A stretch of 64,000 nt of DNA, taken from Arcuatula senhousia (Eukaryota > Mollusca > Bivalvia > Mytilida > Mytilidae). The notes beneath the pieces are model-generated. The model saw only the letters and a program-made list of their open reading frames with translations, was not told where the DNA came from and searched no databases. The stretch is from positions 10,186,001 through 10,250,000 of the forward strand of contig OZ020317.1 in the NCBI GenBank assembly GCA_963971305.1, written 5' to 3'. Each line of letters starts with the position of its first letter. Within the stretch, counting starts at the first letter, position 1. Shown here one piece after another: positions 11,640 through 22,552 of the stretch. Both the position numbers and the translations under genes were made by a program.

Positions 11640-12625
11640 TTTTGTGAAGTTAAACAAAAACAATGCAAAAAAAAACAATGCATTTGAAAAACAACAAAAG
11701 GAGCATGAAAATGAATGTGTTTGTCGAAAATGTTTGGTGAGTAAGCTGAAAACCGAATTTAACAATTGGGAACAAAATGTGCCATGCATAGACTGCCGGC
11801 GAATATTTAAAAAAATGGCGTAGATTCAAAACATGGAGGCTTGCATACAGTAAAGAGAGCTAAGCAGCATTTGGGAATGCATTCTTTGTCCATACATGGA
11901 ATAGAAAGAAAGACAATTTAACAAGACCCGATCTAATTTGTCCGTGTAATGAGCGCTCTGTTAGCAACATGCTACACTTTTCAGAAGTGATACTAGATAA
12001 ATTTACTAAGACGGAACAAAAATCATCAGTTAGAAACCTGACGCCGAGAAGAAAAGATGTACCATTGCGACGAATGCAGATACACAAACCAAAAGTTGTT
12101 AATCTACAGAGACACAAAGAACAGAAACATGGAGGAACTGGAATGGTTGAAGAAGGACCCGGAATGGGAAACCGAGGAAGCGGAGGAGGAGGATACGAAA
12201 TCAGAAAAGTGTGACGACATGTCTGAAGACGAAGAAAATTACCCCGGAGAACAGTTCGATCCGTGGGGTGGCTTTATTGGACAAGTGATGATCAGCTACA
12301 AAGACGAACACGAAAAGAAAGTGAATAAATACACGGAAAGTGGTCACCACGAAAAAGAGTCAATAGCAAAGGCTGACTTGGATTTGCCCCCGCTCTATAG
12401 AGACGCTCTAAAAATCGTTACGTCAATAACATTATGTGGCAAATGGAAATGGCAAGAGATCCACTCCGAAAGAAGATCAAACAAACGGCAAAACGACTGA
12501 GGGACAATGCAGATTATGAAGAGTCTTGGAAATACGCTACTGAAAAGAGAAAGTACTTGCTGGATGAGAAAATAAAACAGTTCAGACCTGACAAGGAGAG
12601 TGAAGAAGACGAGGATGAAGACTGA
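11640..12625 (+). pseudogene. Decayed zinc-finger-type gene with acidic C-terminus (longest copy)
   Basis: From 11660 the plus strand encodes two CxxC pairs (CVCRKC, CIDC) and a His-rich stretch ending HLGMHSLSIHG. There are then stops, followed by a split C2H2 finger (YHCDEC, NLQRHKEQKH) whose two halves lie in different frames. From 12120 to 12500 an acidic, lysine-rich region runs (LEWLKKDPEWE, EQFDPWGGFIGQ). A homopolymer shift near 12410 moves the rest, a basic segment and EESEEDEDED-like tail, into the frame that ends at 12625. Both tandem copies share the finger frameshift, so decay preceded duplication. I do not recognise the original protein; a chromatin or transposon-associated zinc-finger protein is possible. 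Confidence 0.6.
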
Positions 12626-12987
12626 AACCTATTACTGTTTTCAAATAAAGTATCCAAACTTAAAGTCGACTTGTTATCCCTAACGCCCTATGTAACCTAT
12701 ATAAAAAGATCAAAACATTACTTAAAGCCTACCCTTACAAAACCCGGCAAATTCCTTACAAAACGGTATCAAATACACAGTAGAAAACAAGAGTTACTTC
12801 CCTAATATTTTTAAAAAGAAAGAATAAATACTAGACCTCACAAGCTTTACAATGGCATATTACACGCTTGGTATACAACAAGAAGAAAAGGGGATCACCT
12901 AATGTTTTAGCCCTGACTGACCACTGACCATTACCGACTCAAACAACTTAGAAATGGCAACTACACCTTGCGACCTTTCCATCGATA
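12233..12987. repeat. Right arm of inverted repeat (palindrome)
   Basis: Reverse complement of 10545-11268, visible for example as ATTACCCCGGAGAACAG against CTGTTCTTCGGGGTAA, and CTTGTTATCCCTAACGCC against GGCGTTAGGGATAACAAG. The arm is slightly longer than its partner because of the 46-base difference. It ends at about 12987, exactly where Penelope-like coding sequence starts. The tandem unit 1 has no such arm. Confidence 0.88.
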
Positions 12988-13463
12988 AATGGGCCAAGAA
13001 AGAACAGGAGAAAAAACCTGACGTTTTGTTAGAGTGGGTTAATGCTGTGAGGTCATTGATTTTAAAACGAATTAATTCTTTGAAGAGCTCAATGAGCACT
13101 AAAGCAACATCCATATTTAACAACGCTGATGTTGCAAAAACACTGTCCACCTTACACGACAAATATGTTGTTGTACCTGCAGACAAAGCACCAAAAAACA
13201 TCATTTTTGTGTGCAAGAAACACTATATTGACTGTTTTACAGCTGAATTGGAGGTTGGTTGTACTAGAGACAGAAGATTGCAAAAATTGCTCACACAGGG
13301 TTATGTTGCTCCTCGGTTGCTGTCTTCACTCAAGAAATTTTACGGAAGACATCATGCACTTATAGACAAATATGGGATTTCGATCTCTCAGATGAGTGTA
13401 GATGTTGGCTTGTCAAAGGGTTTTGTTTTGTCTTCCTTTGCCGGATTTGACACACTGAAATGA
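12988..13463 (+). pseudogene. Penelope-like reverse transcriptase fragment with internal deletion
   Basis: Encodes a KYVVVPADKAPKNIIFVCKK motif, which I recognise from N-terminal regions of Penelope-like reverse transcriptases. It then jumps within a few codons to LQKLLTQGYVAPRLLSSLKK and FYGRHHALIDKYGIS, from the C-terminal end, so the catalytic core has been deleted while the frame stayed open. The reading frame begins at 12954 inside the palindrome arm, giving a chance fusion. The matching C-terminal end lies at 18041-18448 in the opposite orientation. Class assignment (Penelope-like) is from memory of motifs, moderate certainty. Confidence 0.65.
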
Positions 13464-13745
13464 CTGTTGGCAACGCGACGGGTGTGCTATAGCAAGCAGG
13501 AACTGCTTACTCTTCCGGAGCACCTGAGTTCACTCTCGTTTCGACAGGAGTTCGCGTTGTTGACTGATATTCAGTGATTTTTGTGTTTCCATGTTTTGCG
13601 TGTTGTCTGTTTTTGTCCCGTTCTTGTTGGTGTTTACTGGTTTTGTCTCTGCTCTTTCGGACTTTTGACATTCTGATACCCCATTGGTATCTCTGCTTCT
13701 TTGACATTCGGATACCCCATTGGTATCTCTGCCTCTTTCTCTAAA
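13464..13745 (+). mobile_element. Penelope-like element 3' tail with terminal direct duplication
   Basis: Reverse complement of 17758-18000 with high identity. The end carries two successive copies of TTGACATTCGGATACCCCAT-type sequence (about 36 bases each), a tandem duplication of the terminus. The 2.4 kb and larger spacers between copies make this a dispersed family, not one element. Confidence 0.7.
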
Positions 13746-14650
13746 AGTTTTCCTGACATCCGTTTTATTCAAAGAAAATATAAATACATGGTTTTGACGC
13801 TAAAAAAGAAACGATAATAGATACATACAAAAAACTGTTTATGTATGTAATACAACCCCTTTTACATTTTGTGAACCCGAGCGTGAACGGACTTTAACAC
13901 AAACCGAATACTATATGATTATGGAAAAAATAACAAATATTAAACCTGTTACATGACAATACCATCGTTACACTTGTCCCAGTAACTACGTATACCTATT
14001 ACACACAATATATTGATATTTTGCAATGTAGCATCAGTGTCGGGGCCCCTTATGGACTCAGATACTTAATATCAGTAATCATGGTGAATTGCTGTAATTT
14101 GATACATAAAAACCTTTAAAAACCCTTACCTTATCGTTTGGTTGTATTCCATAGGCTATTACAAAGCTATTTATATTTTTTTGTCGTTGCGGCTTCACGT
14201 CGTTTTTGTCAAGTTTCAACTTTATTATACCATACCTATACATTTGATCCTGATATGAGGTAACCTATGATTTATTTGGTATTAACGGATTCGAATAATA
14301 AATGGCTATCTTCTGTTAGTTTTTGTGCACATTCGAGCATATTTCACATCAAATTTGGTTAAGGTTCTGATTTTTAACTAGAAAAAAGTTCTACTTTTTA
14401 ATTTAAATCTATATAAAATATACCCAAAATTTTAAAATTTCAATTCAAAATTTTGGAAAAACAAAGATGGTGATTCCCGAATTTTATTTGATTTTAGATG
14501 TAACTTAATGAAAAGAAAAAAATATGCAAAAAATCATTGAAATTAAAATGGTCCCATTTGGTATCATGTGTCCTTAAATCACACCAAAGCAAGACATATA
14601 AGGAATCTTCATATTTAAAATAAAGTAAGCCAAAGAACCATATTTTAAAT
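13746..14650. other. No recognisable feature
   Basis: AT-rich sequence with stops in all frames. I see no exon, repeat or RNA gene that I can support. Confidence 0.6.
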
Positions 14651-15206
14651 TACTGTCTGTAAAGGGTACTCTGGAGAACAGAAATTCTTAGAATTTTTCT
14701 TTATATCATAACTAGCACCTTTGAAATGTTTGCTATTTTTAGTGTTGAACAAAAGCGTAACTAAATTTACAAAAAAAGAGTGAAAGAAAAGCTTACCTCT
14801 AAGATAAATGAAGCAAAATCACTTTGCCCCCTTGTTTTTCCATTGTAAATGGCAGCCATTTTTGGAGATGCCAAATTTTCAAAAATCTTACAATACCACT
14901 TTGACCAAAGAGGTATGTTGTCAACAACTTGTTTTTGTTTACACCAGGGAGTGCATTTTGACGTCATATGACGTCACAATAGAAATTTGAGATTTTTTCC
15001 CGTACATTTTTACTATGGGAATTTCCCATTCAAATGTAAATATCTAGATTTTCAGAAAATGTATTTAAGCATTTTTAAAAGTTGTTATATTTTTAGTTAG
15101 GTCTTTTTGATACTTATAAGATTATGTAAATAAATAAAGGCTTACGTTTTTGAGAAAAAATAAGTTTTGATTTTTTCATTCTCCAGACTACCCTTTACAG
15201 ACAGTA
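14651..15206. mobile_element. TIR element (556 bp) with TACTGTCTGTAAAGGG ends
   Basis: The left end TACTGTCTGTAAAGGGTA is mirrored by TACCCTTTACAGACAGTA at the right end, with matching CTCTGGAGAA/TTCTCCAGAC next to it. The terminal TA pairs fit a TA target duplication, as in Tc1/mariner-type elements. Non-coding interior. Contains the double CRE palindrome at 14959-14976 and AAATGGCAGCCATTTTTGG. Confidence 0.85.
14959..14976. promoter_or_regulatory. Perfect 18-bp palindrome of two CRE sites
   Basis: TGACGTCATATGACGTCA: two full CRE/ATF consensus sites separated by TA, forming one perfect palindrome inside the TIR element. Sequence match only; binding is not shown. Confidence 0.5.
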
Positions 15207-16250
15207 GGATATGAACTTAGAAATCACAAGTTAGACTAAGAAATTGAGAATTTGAGGTTAGGTTTGACACTATAAAACATAACTCATACCATAATTTGTT
15301 TTCAAAGTGTTTACCTCGGTAAGTTTTTCTAATGTTTAAACCGTAGTCGTCAGATGGCAACTTTTCGTGTATAATGCATATAGCAAATGCATATTGTTGG
15401 TTGCCTAAATGAGCAGAACACCAAAAATAAATAGATTTTCAGAGTATCTTCCTGTAAAAAAAGTTCATACAAATGTCTCAAATAGTACTTTTTAACTATG
15501 AATGAATAATTGCCGAATGAGATTGTTTGTTTTGTGTGTTTTTCCTGGGACATTTGGTATTTTCATTCCAGCCAGTTCTGTAGCTTTGCATTTAGCTAAA
15601 TATGCCTAAAGACCGACAGTTCGACTAAGGCTAATGTTGTATTTTAGGAGATGGGAATGCATTGTTAGATTTCGCATCTGTTATGTATCAGATATTTTTG
15701 GGTATAAATACTTCTGATTTGATATATATAGTTATCTATCTTTTCACTCTTTTGATTTAAGTCCTGCTACTCGAAATATTCAGACACAATAAAACCAAGA
15801 TTATGTGTGTAAACTTACTTTTGCACTTTGCGATTTCAATCCACTGGGTAGATAACCACTGCTTGGGGACAAACGTCAAGAGTTCTGCGGTCAGAGTTGA
15901 CTGACACGGATTGTATCTCTGGTATTTTTTTTTTAATTTTGACATTGTTTAAAAATAGTTAAAAATTTCTTATGCACAGGATCGATATCCACGGTGCCTA
16001 ATTTCCTTTCTTTTTTTAAATCGTATGTTACATGAGCTCCTCGCACGATGACATTGTGTTTCTTCTACTTATATTTATTGTCAAAACCCGTTTCTTTACA
16101 CTGGCTTTGGTACTTTGTATTTTAATGACCCATTTGCATTGTATCAGAAAAAAAAAATACACCTAGCAGACCAAACAAACAAAAAAGGAACAGAAAATAA
16201 CACCTGCGATCAAACTTTTTAAGCCATATAAATTAAAACTACGTATGGCG
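15207..16250. other. No recognisable feature
   Basis: Intergenic AT-rich DNA. Short open frames on both strands look like chance. No repeat seen elsewhere in the window. Confidence 0.55.
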
Positions 16251-16264
16251 CGCCTTTCTTTAGT

Positions 16265-16445
16265 ATACAGTTGAGATCAGTTCTAACATCTCTACTGCCA
16301 GGCTCTACTGACAGTTCTAGAACTGTTCTAAACACGGACACCAACTGTCATAAAGTGTTCTGTTGGGTAAAACTGTCATAACCTGTCCCAGCTGCTGACA
16401 CTTGTAGAACTGGTCCAGTCCCAGCTGACAGCTTAGAACTCCTTT
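16265..16445. repeat. Cluster of GACAGTTCTAGAACTG-type palindromic motifs
   Basis: The 14-base palindrome CAGTTCTAGAACTG sits at 16312-16325. Around it are repeated variants: GATCAGTTCTAACA, AACTGTTCTAAAC, CCAACTGTCATAA, AAACTGTCATAAC, GTAGAACTGGTCC, CAGCTGACAGC. Looks like a decayed short tandem or inverted array; function unknown. Confidence 0.45.
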
Positions 16446-16845
16446 AGCCCTTAAAGTCGTGCCTTCTGGTCAATATACTATATATAGCATACATATTATT
16501 TTCCTAGCGGGTATTTATTATCGCAAATCAAGGAATCCGTGAAAATTATTATCTCACGAAATAAGTGTGTTTTCAATAACTAAAAAACGTTAATCAAAGT
16601 AATTCTAAACACTTGAAACTAGATATGATTTAAATTATTATCAACTTCTAATATTTGATTTGATGAACTTATTCGAATAAAAATGTTCATAAATATATGT
16701 TTTAAATCAAGAATAAAACAAAGCTCCAGACAATAAATTTTCTGATGACAACATAATAAATTTCTTAAGAAAACGTCCGATAAAGACTTATTTTCATCCA
16801 CTGAAAATTTTTCAAAAATGTTTTGAATGTATTGCCAATTTACAG

Positions 16846-17087
16846 TTATGGATTAAAATGGAAATTCCAAGCAGCGTCATTACTCATATACTGTGAATAT
16901 CCACCTGGTAGTTTTTCCATCAGATCACACTCATTTCCAGTGACCTTAAAGTTGGCAGCAAAGCAATCGCTACGCAGTGAACACATTACAGTGCACTCAA
17001 TGGCGCTTCTTGAGTGCGACTTTACCAAAACCTTGCCCTGATAGTAGCTTCCACCCATTCCACACCATGTGTTTGTATTTTCTCTTC
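16846..17087 (-). CDS. F-type lectin/PAN-domain protein, terminal exon (PAN/apple-like domain)
   Basis: Minus-strand exon that starts after an AG at 17088-17089 (TTCTTAAAAG acceptor) and ends with TAA at 16846. It encodes about 79 residues, with NTNTWCGMGGSYY, then IECTVMCSLRSDCFAANF and NECDLMEKLPGG. This is the cysteine spacing of PAN/apple domains (CxxxC......C), which bind protein or carbohydrate in secreted proteins. The exon opens with two bases that complete the split codon left by the exon at 22553-22819, so the three exons are in phase. The 5.5 kb intron between them contains a nest of transposons. No membrane segment follows, so a secreted protein is likely. Alternative: an unrelated PAN-only gene, less likely given the phase agreement. 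Confidence 0.72.
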
Positions 17088-17526
17088 CTTTTAAGAAATT
17101 TACATAATATTTAATTTTGTGTTAATAAATTGCGAAGATACCATGTTATGATCATGAATGCTGTATTATTTTACCTCACTTTAATATTTTATTTTGATTT
17201 ATTTTCATGTCAATGTCTATATTAAAGCTTACAACATGAAAAAGGGTGCTTTCGTCTTTCATTATTTTATTTTAGAAAAATACTTCAACAGTAAGTTTAA
17301 AACAACATATATTTGTATTCTTATGTTGCGATTTAGATTGAAAGTCATTTAGGCGACAGCAGTGATCAATTTCGTAAACTTAATTTCTAATGTCAGTGAT
17401 CGGTAGTCTACATAGTATAAATGGTTTTCGAAAAATGGATATTGGAAACTGCATTTAGGTTGATGTGCCAGTATTGCCCATAAAAATGGAAATTAATAAG
17501 TTTAACGTAAACTTTTACAATATTTA
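17088..17526. other. Intron sequence (lectin-PAN gene)
   Basis: AT-rich, no coding signal. Runs up to the left end of the 4.9 kb TIR element. Confidence 0.6.
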
Positions 17527-17757
17527 TATATGTTAGCGGCAATAAGCAAAATCAGGCATTAAGCCTATTTCCTAGGCAATAAGCTAATGCCTAGTCATTT
17601 ACTAATTGCCTAATTTTATTAGGCATTAGGCTTATTTCCTGAAATCATGATGGCCAAATTCTACATATATCCTAGGAAATAACAAAATAAAGAAAGTTCT
17701 AAAAGATAATTAAGAAATTACATTTTTATGAATGTTTTTAGATTTCTTATTATTATT

Positions 17758-18448
17758 CAGAAGCAGAGGTACCAATGGGGTATCCGAATGTCAAAAGTCC
17801 GAAAGGGCAGAGACAAAACCAGTAAACACCATCAAGAACGGGACAAAAACAGACAACACGCAAAACATGGAAACACAAAAATCACTGAATATCAGTCAAC
17901 AACGCGAACTCCAGTCGAAACGAGAGTGAACTCAGGTGCTCCGGAAGAGTAAGCAGTTCCTGCTTGCTATAGCACACCCGTCGCGTTGCCAACAGTCAAT
18001 TCAGTGTGTCAAATCCGGTAAAGGAAGACAAAACAAAACCCTATGACAAGCCAACGTCTTCACTCATCTGAGAGAACGAAATCCCATATTTGTCTATAAG
18101 TGCATGATGTCTACCGTAAAATTTCTTGAGTGAAGACAGCAACCGAGGAGCAACATAACCCTGTGTGAGCAATTTTTGTGTCAGACGTGACGCTCTGCTA
18201 AGGAAATCGATATAAGTCCCGCACGCTCTCGAGTAACGAATCAATTGAGATACGTAAACTCCGTAAGCTGGAGCGGACGGAATGTTGCTACACAAGAAGG
18301 GAAAGTTGACGATTGGAAAGTTGAAGTCATCACGTCTGTCATAGAGTTTTGTTGAAAGTTTACCTTGAGAGTGAATTTCAAGATGTAAATCTAAATATGA
18401 AGCAGACTTCCTAGAATCCGTAGTGTCCTTAATCTCAAACGTTAACAT
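17758..18448 (-). pseudogene. Penelope-like retroelement 3' part (C-terminal coding plus tail)
   Basis: The minus strand 18448-18044 encodes YLDLHLEIHSQGKLSTKLYD, then FNFPIVNFPFLCSNIPSAPA, YGVYVSQLIRYSRACG and FYGRHHALIDKYGIS, and ends in TAG. The tail 18043-17758 matches 13464-13717 reversed. 5' truncation inside the reverse transcriptase is typical of target-primed insertion. The coding part is intact over its length, so the insertion is fairly young. Confidence 0.72.
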
Positions 18449-18659
18449 AAGAGAACATCAAATTAGTCTCTTACCAAATATTGCCCAAGGTAACTTATTG
18501 TTATTAAAATCATTTTGCATCTGTCGCCCGTCTGTTCAAATTAAAACAAAAAGAATTATGTCCAAAAGACATAATGCCCCAACTCGCAACATTTTGGGCG
18601 AACGGACGAACAGACCCAAACTCCATATGCCCCTACTTTGGTAGATAGAGCATAACAAA

Positions 18660-19075
18660 TCTGCATCTCAGAAACCACAAGACTTAATTTAGTGCTACGC
18701 AACTTTGTCTAAATGTTGGAAAAGTATTAAAAATGGGTTGTTTTTTTATTTGACGAAAACATGACCGCTGTTACTAAAAAATAGTAGTTAGGGTAATAAA
18801 ACCAAGCTTGAAGGCTTATAACTGAAACATATACCTGATGGATCTTAGGGTCTATAAAATTCGTCATTGACACAGATGATCCCTTTAAAGCTTCATGGCC
18901 CTTTTTATAGGTCACAAATTGTGTTTATGTTTTTGTCTTGTAAAATGAAAACTATTGCAGATTGAGAAAAGAATTTGCTTGCTCAAATGTCCAGCGTAAG
19001 GAACTCTTCAAAAGTCTACAAGGGAATGAAGTTGTCAAATGACTCCTACATGTATTAGTGATCATTGCCCTTATA
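18660..19075 (+). repeat. Diverged copy of the 155-bp-unit repeat family
   Basis: Contains GACGAAAACATGACCGCTGTTACTAAAAA and GAAAACTATTGCAGATTGAGAAAAG...CTTGCTCAAATGTCCAGC, both clearly related to 42600-43880. Single unit, old. Confidence 0.6.
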
Positions 19076-19696
19076 AATGGTATCACATAATTTATTGTTT
19101 GTGTGTTGTATAATAGTTTTTTTTAAATATTGCATATTGCATATTGTAGCTTTAAATTCGACCAAAGATCTTTACATTTAAAGATTTGAAGTATCAATGA
19201 AGAACTCTATTTGTTTAAGAAAGTTGGGCTAGTAAAATGTCTTAATTTCAGGGAAAATCGGAGCTGAAATGATAATTGGTATAAAAATGGGAAAACAAGA
19301 AATATATTTTCTCGTGAGAAATACGCATTTTGGAAATGTTAAAATCAGCACAAGCACCAAAAATAATCTTAAGCAGTTTATAATTATAAGACTAAATTTA
19401 ATGTTCTCTCTGTGGTTGGCTTCAGATCCATAGCTCATACTTTATACCAGAAAAGACAAATGATGTACGTGACAAAAGAAGACCAGAACTTTAACAATAA
19501 ACATCATTTAGGTTAAATCCAATCTTACTTATGAATTAACGCGATTGATATTTAAAGTGTCTTCATAAAATAAACTCTTATTGTAAAGCCAATAGCTTTC
19601 GAAATCAAAATATGTAACTGTTTAATAACAAATGTGTGAGTTGTCATATGGTGTTAGGCAATAAGCCTTATGCCGGGCTCTATTTTTCAGGCATTA

Positions 19697-22298
19697 CACT
19701 CTAAAAACAGCGTTTAGAATTGACACTTTCTAAACATGTTTAACTATAAACACGTTTAGAATTGTGTTTAGATTCTAAACGCCTAAACAAAATTGTGTTT
19801 ACATTCTAAACGCCTTAAAAAATGTGTTTAGATTCTAAACGCCTAAACACATTTCTAAACACCTCAACACAATCCTTAACGCCGAAACACAATATATCTA
19901 AACGTCTAAACACAATTCTAAACGTCTAAACACAACCCTTTCCATATAGAATAAAGGGTCAGACGCTATTGTAATATAATGAAGTGCCAGTTTGATGATT
20001 GTTAACTGAGAAAATTAAAACTAATTAGTTTAATTATCTCCGTTGTAAAGTTACTGGTGTGTTATTAGACCTTTAGGGGGGAGGGGGGTGGGGCTCGTTT
20101 TGAATTTATTTTTGTTTTGTTTCGTTCCTTTTTTGTCAGAAAAGTTTTGTTTACTTTTCTTTTTTGTAGGAGACATCATAAAAGAAAAGTCTTTATTTAA
20201 TTTAACACAAACAAATCTAGTTCTATAACCTTCTGATGTTTGCGGATTATCACGGAATCCGATGAGGAATTTATAATAAAAAATTCGTTGGTGTGCGCCA
20301 GATTCAAATACAAAAAGAGGTCATGTTGATGGAAATTGAAAAGATGATAGAACTGTTAAAATATTCTACATATCAATCATGGTAGTTCACCAGCATTTGC
20401 AGTCATATGCATAGGTTTGTACTCATTCACAGTTTATCTTAATTGTCTCATCTGTCATCGATCATCCATGCTGTCTGTGCCATAACATTTAAAAATGTGT
20501 ATTTATTGTACATGAAATCACACACTTATCCTTATTGAGTGATGCCAACATAATTAAACTAATTCATAAATCTGTTTTGTAAGGATAAGGCCAAGCCCCA
20601 AGAAAGATTTAGTCTGATTCAGGGGATACAAATAACATTATGTACATGCATGTGTGTAGTGTACATGTACATGTATTTTTTGTAATTTATACAAGGTAAA
20701 ATACATGTATGTACTGGTCACAGAGCAAAATTCGCCCACAAGTAACAGTCAGGATCCAATTATTAAGTATTTATATATTGTGAAAGCATTTGGACAGTCA
20801 GGGCAGAAATGCTTTTTTTTTAAAAAGATGGTACGTACATGTATTAATTAACTTTAATAACTTTTTTTTATTTCAGACTTTTTAACCTGCATATTACAGT
20901 AACAAGGCTATTTCAAAAGAACTGTAATGCAAGAATATTATGTTCCAGTCCTGTAGCTCAGTAGAAAGAAAGTGCACAGTCTTACATGTAATTGAAAGAT
21001 GAACATTCTCAAGTGAGTACATGTAGCAGTTGTTTTGTTTTTTGTTTGGTTATTCTTTTACTCCTAATAGCGAAATTCCTTTGCATCTGTAGATATCAAA
21101 GGGTTTTAAAAATTAATTGAAATATTTGAAATGAATAAAAACATGCTCTGCCTCATGATGCTAGTGGTGGAATCAGAAGGAGCATGATTCATTTTTGTAA
21201 AATATAACATACATGTACATTTTTCACTTGTAATACAACTTACACATGTGTCTTTTTCAATTTCTGACAACAAAAACTATGCATATTTACATACATGTAT
21301 TAAACTCTCTACACAAAAATTATGGGCTACGCCAGACTGTTATATGTAGGCTTGGACATTCGTCTAGTTTAGACTTACAGTTATGATCCCTCCCCTTCTT
21401 TGTTCCCCCTTATTTGTCAATAATAAATCGCGCAGCTGATTATCCTCTTGTGTATTGATCTACATAACTGTTATACTGGTGTTATGAAGTTTTCAAGTCA
21501 AGCAATATCAAAATAAGCACTTAAAATATAAAATTGTTAATGTAAATACATGTATAAGTAGTAGTATATCATTTTATATGTACATGTATTAGTATGTATA
21601 ATAGTTACAGCTGTATATAAAAATATGTTTTTATTCAACGTGTACTTAGTTTTGATTTTGATTTTGTAGAATGTTCACCATGATTGATGAAGAATGATAG
21701 ATCCAATACATATGTATGGCATGGCATGAATCTCAGAAGAAATTCTACGATGAACAGTGAACAAACTTTGATTGTTATATTAACATTAAAGCTTTTTGAT
21801 CGGTTTTGCAGCAAAATTGTATTAGTGATTTGTAAATCATTTTTTTATTTTATTATAATACAATCTTAGAATATTATATTCTGTTTTATTTATTTGTTCA
21901 TGTCAGATGATATTATGATAAGTTTATAGATGATTTCTAAACAAAAACGATAACTTAAGTAAAACAATGCCCACAAATGTATATGTACATGTGTGTTGAA
22001 GGTAGAACTACGGTACAACAGAACTTTCAAAAACACAAGGGTTGTAAAATTATTACTGAAAACACATTAAACAAGAAATATTTTGTCAAAGAGGGCATGC
22101 AGTCTAAACATGTTTAGATTCATTACACATATATTTTCTAAACACGTTTAGAAATTCAACATGTTTAGATTTATTAGGCATTTAATTTCTAAACGCGTGT
22201 AGAAATTCAACGTGTTAAGAAATTTTTGGCATAAAAAAAAAGCGGGACAAAAATGTGTTTAGGATTATGTTTAGGATCTAAACACCTTTTTTAGAGTG
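19697..22298. mobile_element. 2.6 kb TIR element (CACTCTAAAA ends) with TA duplication
   Basis: Ends CACTCTAAAA (19697) and TTTTTTAGAGTG (22298) are inverted repeats, flanked on both sides by TA (19695-19696, 22299-22300). Removing the element and one TA restores CAGGCATTAGGCTTATTTCC, which is exactly a subterminal box of the surrounding element (compare 17620-17640). Both ends are filled with TCTAAACG/CGTTTAGA-type boxes. The interior (19950-22080) has no credible transposase; it is AT-rich with ACATGTA repeats. Tc1/mariner-like target choice is inferred from TA only. Confidence 0.9.
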
Positions 22299-22552
22299 TA
22301 GGCTTATTTCCTAGTCTTTAAGCTTAATGCCTGGTTCAATCCAGGCAATAACCTTAGTGACTAGGCATTAGCTTATTGTCTAGGCATTAGGCCTAATGCC
22401 TGATTTTGCTTATTGCCGCTAACATATAGATATTGGAAATATAATCTCAAACATAATCACATTATCATGCATGAAAACATTAATAATAGGAAAGATATTT
22501 GTGTAATATACGAAATTTTTCAACAGAACGAGCGAAAAATGAAGTACATTAC

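Larger units (their letters stand above)
6061..12174. repeat. Tandem duplication, unit 2
   Basis: Second copy of the unit. The junction is sharp: unit 1 reads GGGAAACCG at 6052-6060 and then jumps to LINE-derived sequence, whereas unit 2 reads the same bases and continues into an acidic coding stretch (GAGGAAGCGG). Bases 6061-6110 translate on the minus strand as the continuation of the LINE reverse-transcriptase tail, so the duplication joined the middle of the zinc-finger pseudogene to the middle of a LINE. The high identity suggests a fairly recent event, or an assembly of two haplotypes. Confidence 0.93.
17527..22428. mobile_element. 4.9 kb TIR element with AGGCATTA-rich ends, inserted in lectin-PAN intron
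   Basis: The left end TATATGTTAGCGGCAATAAG and the right end CTTATTGCCGCTAACATATA are exact inverse copies. The match continues for over 60 bases (AAAATCAGGCATTA, CTAGGCAATAAGCTAATGCC). Both ends carry several subterminal AGGCATTA/TAATGCCT boxes. Inside lie a Penelope-like fragment (17758-18448) and a complete second element (19697-22298). No transposase frame is visible, so it is non-autonomous or gutted. Confidence 0.85.

Noticed and set aside
1..12174. A Polinton/Maverick or viral integration explaining the long inverted repeats
   Set aside because: No polymerase B, integrase, ATPase, protease or capsid frames; the interior is only about 1 kb.
20945..21000. tRNA-like stretch (TGTAGCTCAGTAGAAAG resembles a tRNA A box)
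   Set aside because: No B box of acceptable match, no acceptor or anticodon stem; not a tRNA and not enough for a tRNA-derived SINE.
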